This document shows, piece by piece, positions 61,417 to 64,000 of a stretch of DNA of 64,000 nucleotides. Made by a program: the position numbers and the translations under genes. The stretch spans positions 2,976,001 to 3,040,000 of the forward strand of contig PUDQ02000003.1 of assembly GCA_002964805.2 (NCBI GenBank), read 5' to 3'. The notes under the pieces are model-generated. The model was not told the origin of the DNA. It made no database searches and worked only from the letters and a program-made list of their open reading frames with translations. Position 1 is the stretch's first letter; every line of letters begins with the position of its first letter. The DNA comes from Trametes villosa (taxonomy: Eukaryota > Basidiomycota > Agaricomycetes > Polyporales > Polyporaceae).

Positions 61417-62973
61417 CTACCTAATGACTACCGTGTCAACCATTGCCTCAAAGCGGGCGATGAACGACCCAGCAACCTCCCTACAACGCCCGACATTCGT
61501 GCTCAGCTTCCCGGCGCGGGTCACGACAATCCCGCTCTGCATCGTGCCATACAGCTCCAGACGACCCAACCGCCGCTGCGTACCGCTGAACTCTTCAAGA
61601 AGCTGTCCAAGCTTTGCCAGTTCCTGATATGCGCGGTCCTCGCAATCCTGTCCGCGCGAGACGTCGAGCACCCAACACAGCGTGAGGGCGTCCGATGGCG
61701 GCCTGTCGTCGTTGGGCCCACCCACGAACCACCGCGCGAAGCGCACCTTCGCCGAGGTGCTCGTCCCCCCAAGCAGCTCCAACCGCCGGAGCGCGCGCGG
61801 CGGCGAGAACGCATTCGCGCCCGCGCCCGCCCAGCGCTGTCCCCATGCGCTCCGCTCTAGAGCAAGCGGGAGGTGTGGAAGGTCGACGGCGAGTGCCGTG
61901 ACTGGTGTGTCGATGAACGGGCGCAGCAGATCGGTGAGGGCGTTCTCTGCTTTCTTGTCGCGCCACATCGCGATGCCGAGGCGTTCCTCGAATCTGTTTC
62001 CGTCGTGGTGGGACGTATATCCGTGCAGGCGGACACGGCCCTTGGCGTGCGTGCGCCCGAGGTAGAGATGGGTAAGGGACGGGAGGATGTCCGCGAGGAC
62101 GGTCGGTACCGAGAGGACCGCGGCGATGCCGACGTGCTGGTCGTCGCAGCGGAGCTGAACCTGTACGGATGGGGGAATGTTGAGCTCCATGAGCGTGTGG
62201 ACCATCGCAGACGCAGGTCCGGTGATGGACACTTTGTGGAGGCTGAGCGTTTCGTCCTTCGAGGGGGGTTCGTCGAGGGTGTTCCCCGAGAACGGCAGGC
62301 CAGATCTTCCGAGGTCGTCGGGTTTGAAGCTCAAGGATCTCAAGGATGGGCAACACCTAAGCGCCTCGCGGAAACGGTCTATATCGTTCGGCTGTCCCTC
62401 GAAAAGGATCTCCTGCAGCGTAGGCACCACCCACATGTGAAGAGGGAACGAGGCAGGGATTTCCAGATGGCGGAGTGCAGGGAGCGGGTATTCAGACAGG
62501 GGACGGAAGAGTTGTCGGAAGTTGGTATGGTGGTAGACAAGCGTCGTGAGACTAGACATGCCGCCATCAAGCAATTCGTCGAGCGCCCTGCCACCACCTG
62601 CGGCTACGGAGTGGATCGAGAGTTGCACGATACGCGAGGCGTGCGGCGCGAGGAGTGCGCGCTCGACATCCCCCTGAAAGCCCCCGTGCACCTTGATTGG
62701 GCGCGGGGACGACAGCGTGAGGCAATGCTTGAGCAGGCCGTAGTGCACATGATAGATCGAAATCTTGAGCTGGTTGAGCATGGACGCCCAGAACTCGGGC
62801 ATGGCGAGCAGGAGCGTGCGCCAATAATGGCAGACGTGCGTGAGACGGATGTCTGCAACGCGCCGCCGCGCATCGTACAGTACGACCATGAGCAGTTCCG
62901 GCGGGAGGCGATGGAGGGGTAGATTATTGTTGCGAGCTGACATTTTTGCGGATTTAGCGTTGCGGGGTGACAT
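61417..62973 (-). CDS. F-box protein (518 aa, intronless)
   Basis: The N-terminal F-box LPLHRLPPELLMVVLYDARR is followed by LTHVCHYWRTLLLAMPEFW, the usual Skp1-binding pattern of basidiomycete F-box proteins. The rest is leucine-rich and repeat-like (LPALRHLEIPASFPLH, LPSLTHLYLGRT, LERSAWGQRWAG), probably a degenerate LRR substrate-binding part. It ends MVDTVVIR. Two in-frame ATGs (62973 and 62943) could start it; the first gives MSPRNAKSAKMSARNNN. The target is unknown; this is a greatly expanded family in these fungi. Confidence 0.85.
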   Translation of the reverse strand: MSPRNAKSAKMSARNNNLPLHRLPPELLMVVLYDARRRVADIRLTHVCHYWRTLLLAMPEFWASMLNQLKISIYHVHYGLLKHCLTLSSPRPIKVHGGFQGDVERALLAPHASRIVQLSIHSVAAGGGRALDELLDGGMSSLTTLVYHHTNFRQLFRPLSEYPLPALRHLEIPASFPLHMWVVPTLQEILFEGQPNDIDRFREALRCCPSLRSLSFKPDDLGRSGLPFSGNTLDEPPSKDETLSLHKVSITGPASAMVHTLMELNIPPSVQVQLRCDDQHVGIAAVLSVPTVLADILPSLTHLYLGRTHAKGRVRLHGYTSHHDGNRFEERLGIAMWRDKKAENALTDLLRPFIDTPVTALAVDLPHLPLALERSAWGQRWAGAGANAFSPPRALRRLELLGGTSTSAKVRFARWFVGGPNDDRPPSDALTLCWVLDVSRGQDCEDRAYQELAKLGQLLEEFSGTQRRLGRLELYGTMQSGIVVTRAGKLSTNVGRCREVAGSFIARFEAMVDTVVIR

Positions 62974-63295
62974 TTTTCGGTAGAGGAACCTGAGAATCGA
63001 AAGTTATTGGGCTAGAATCAGTACGGCGAGCATGATGAGCATAACTGAAACGTACGGTAGGTTGATGGTCGTGGTCAAGAGCTAAGGTCGCACCAGCGAT
63101 TCGTTCAAACTTAAGTTTGACTCCCACAGGCCAAGTGATATGTAGTGAAATTAGACGCAAAGGAACATCCTGGGTCGGTATGGTGGTGAGCTGTATATAT
63201 ACATGTGAATGAATATTTTGTACAATCCGTGTACTGTCCGTGCGTGTGAGCTGTAAATCGTATATCGTGAATCTAGTGTCGTGAGCAAGTGTCAT

Positions 63296-64000
63296 TCAGT
63301 GAGCGAGGGTGCGAGCACCACATCCCGTCGTCGAGACATTCCGGTAGTTCCCAAATTCCCAGTTGAAACAGTCCTGGGAAGGAATCAGCCCTGTTATCCC
63401 GAGGCGGAGCGTATCTGAACTCGACTCACCACGCAGTCCGCTTCGCTGGAGAAAGCCGGTACGCTCCGCGGGTCGCCGTCTTCGCCCCAGTCGAGATCTT
63501 TGGCCAGGACGCCGTCGATGAGCGCTTGGATGCCGTGGTGCACGATGTTCGCGCTCCATCCGAGCTTCGACACGGTGTCGTAGCGGATGACGCGGCCGAG
63601 ATGGCAGCGGGTCTCGAGCGCGATGCCCACGAGCGCGCAGGAGGAGCCGACGCCGGTGCACGTCCCCATAGGGATTGGGTCGCCCGTGTTATAGACGTGT
63701 GTGACGTGCTGCGTAGAGGGCTGGTCGAAGAGAAATAAGGCAGTGCTCCGCAGACGCGGCGCTTGGGAAACATACCGGAGAAGGGAGGTGTAGACGTGAT
63801 GCTGCAAGACGCTCGGCGGGCGCTTCAAAGGCAACCACCGGGTTCCCGAACGTCACGCCAACGAGGGATGCTAGCGCACCACCAAGAGAATGACCTACAC
63901 GCGCGCATGAGTGCCAATCCCGAGTGGTCACGGAGCATGACTTACCGATGAACCAGATATTAGAATTGGGATACATATACGTGACGTTGTTGTACAAATT
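63296..64000 (-). CDS. ATG15, autophagic phospholipase, 3' part
   Basis: Vacuolar lipase that breaks autophagic-body membranes. The window starts inside the gene. The first visible exon reads [17 protein letters not shown], then across an intron comes the nucleophile elbow [17 protein letters not shown] with the catalytic Ser. [18 protein letters not shown] follows, then, after another intron, [20 protein letters not shown] with the catalytic Asp. After that: [36 protein letters not shown] and, in the last exon, [10 protein letters not shown]. The motif order is diagnostic for Atg15. The N-terminal membrane anchor lies beyond the window edge. Confidence 0.9.

Overview
The window is eukaryotic and reads as a basidiomycete, probably an agaricomycete. 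The evidence is GC-rich coding sequence cut by many 45-60 bp GT-AG introns (often with a CTAAC/CTGAC branch site), KDZ transposases, a TET/JBP oxygenase, a Ty3/Gypsy chromodomain retrotransposon, and host genes typical of wood- or litter-rotting fungi (P450, amino acid permease, PL14-like lyase, F-box protein, ATG15). I cannot name the species.

Layout. Positions 1-25,662 look like one large KDZ-type DNA transposon (outer element). The same 90-bp block of 41-bp repeats lies at 1-90 and, inverted, at 25,573-25,662. Inside are a cargo gene I call KCP-A (273-13,840, minus), a gene with two viroplasmin/RNase H1-N-like domains (14,159-15,287, plus), an unrecognised gene (15,405-16,075, minus), a TET/JBP dioxygenase (16,470-18,515, minus) and a KDZ transposase (21,314-25,486, plus). 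TET and transposase were head to head over about 180 bp until a 2,613-bp foldback element landed between them. A second, complete KDZ transposon (inner element, 2,342-12,621; 249-bp terminal inverted repeats, 7-bp target duplication) sits in an intron of KCP-A. It carries a transposase, a viroplasmin-like gene and a second cargo paralogue, KCP-B.

25,885-28,690 holds the 3' part of a third KDZ transposase, broken by nested small elements including a TA-flanked MITE and a tRNA-derived SINE-like unit. 28,691-41,829 is a 13.1-kb Gypsy chromovirus (minus strand, 288-bp LTRs) with Gag-protease, Pol, and an extra 847-aa ORF in the env position. A second 2,613-bp foldback copy interrupts Gag. The whole retroelement is packed with short perfect hairpins, in coding and non-coding parts alike. 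41,830-49,020 is the remnant of a fourth KDZ locus: the transposase 5' part cut by the LTR, an intact third cargo gene KCP-C (44,105-46,864), and a 1.7-kb array of about 30-bp TTCTACAA repeats.

49,021-64,000 is ordinary host chromosome: a P450 with degenerative signs, an amino acid permease, a multi-pass membrane protein, a secreted polysaccharide-lyase-like protein, an F-box protein and the 3' part of ATG15.

The most interesting biology is the mobile module: KDZ transposase, TET/JBP DNA-base oxygenase, and a repeated cargo pair (KCP plus viroplasmin-like protein) transcribed divergently from 318-355 bp gaps in two elements. All three KCP copies splice to intact frames in my models (987, 843 and 835 aa). 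I do not recognise the KCP family.
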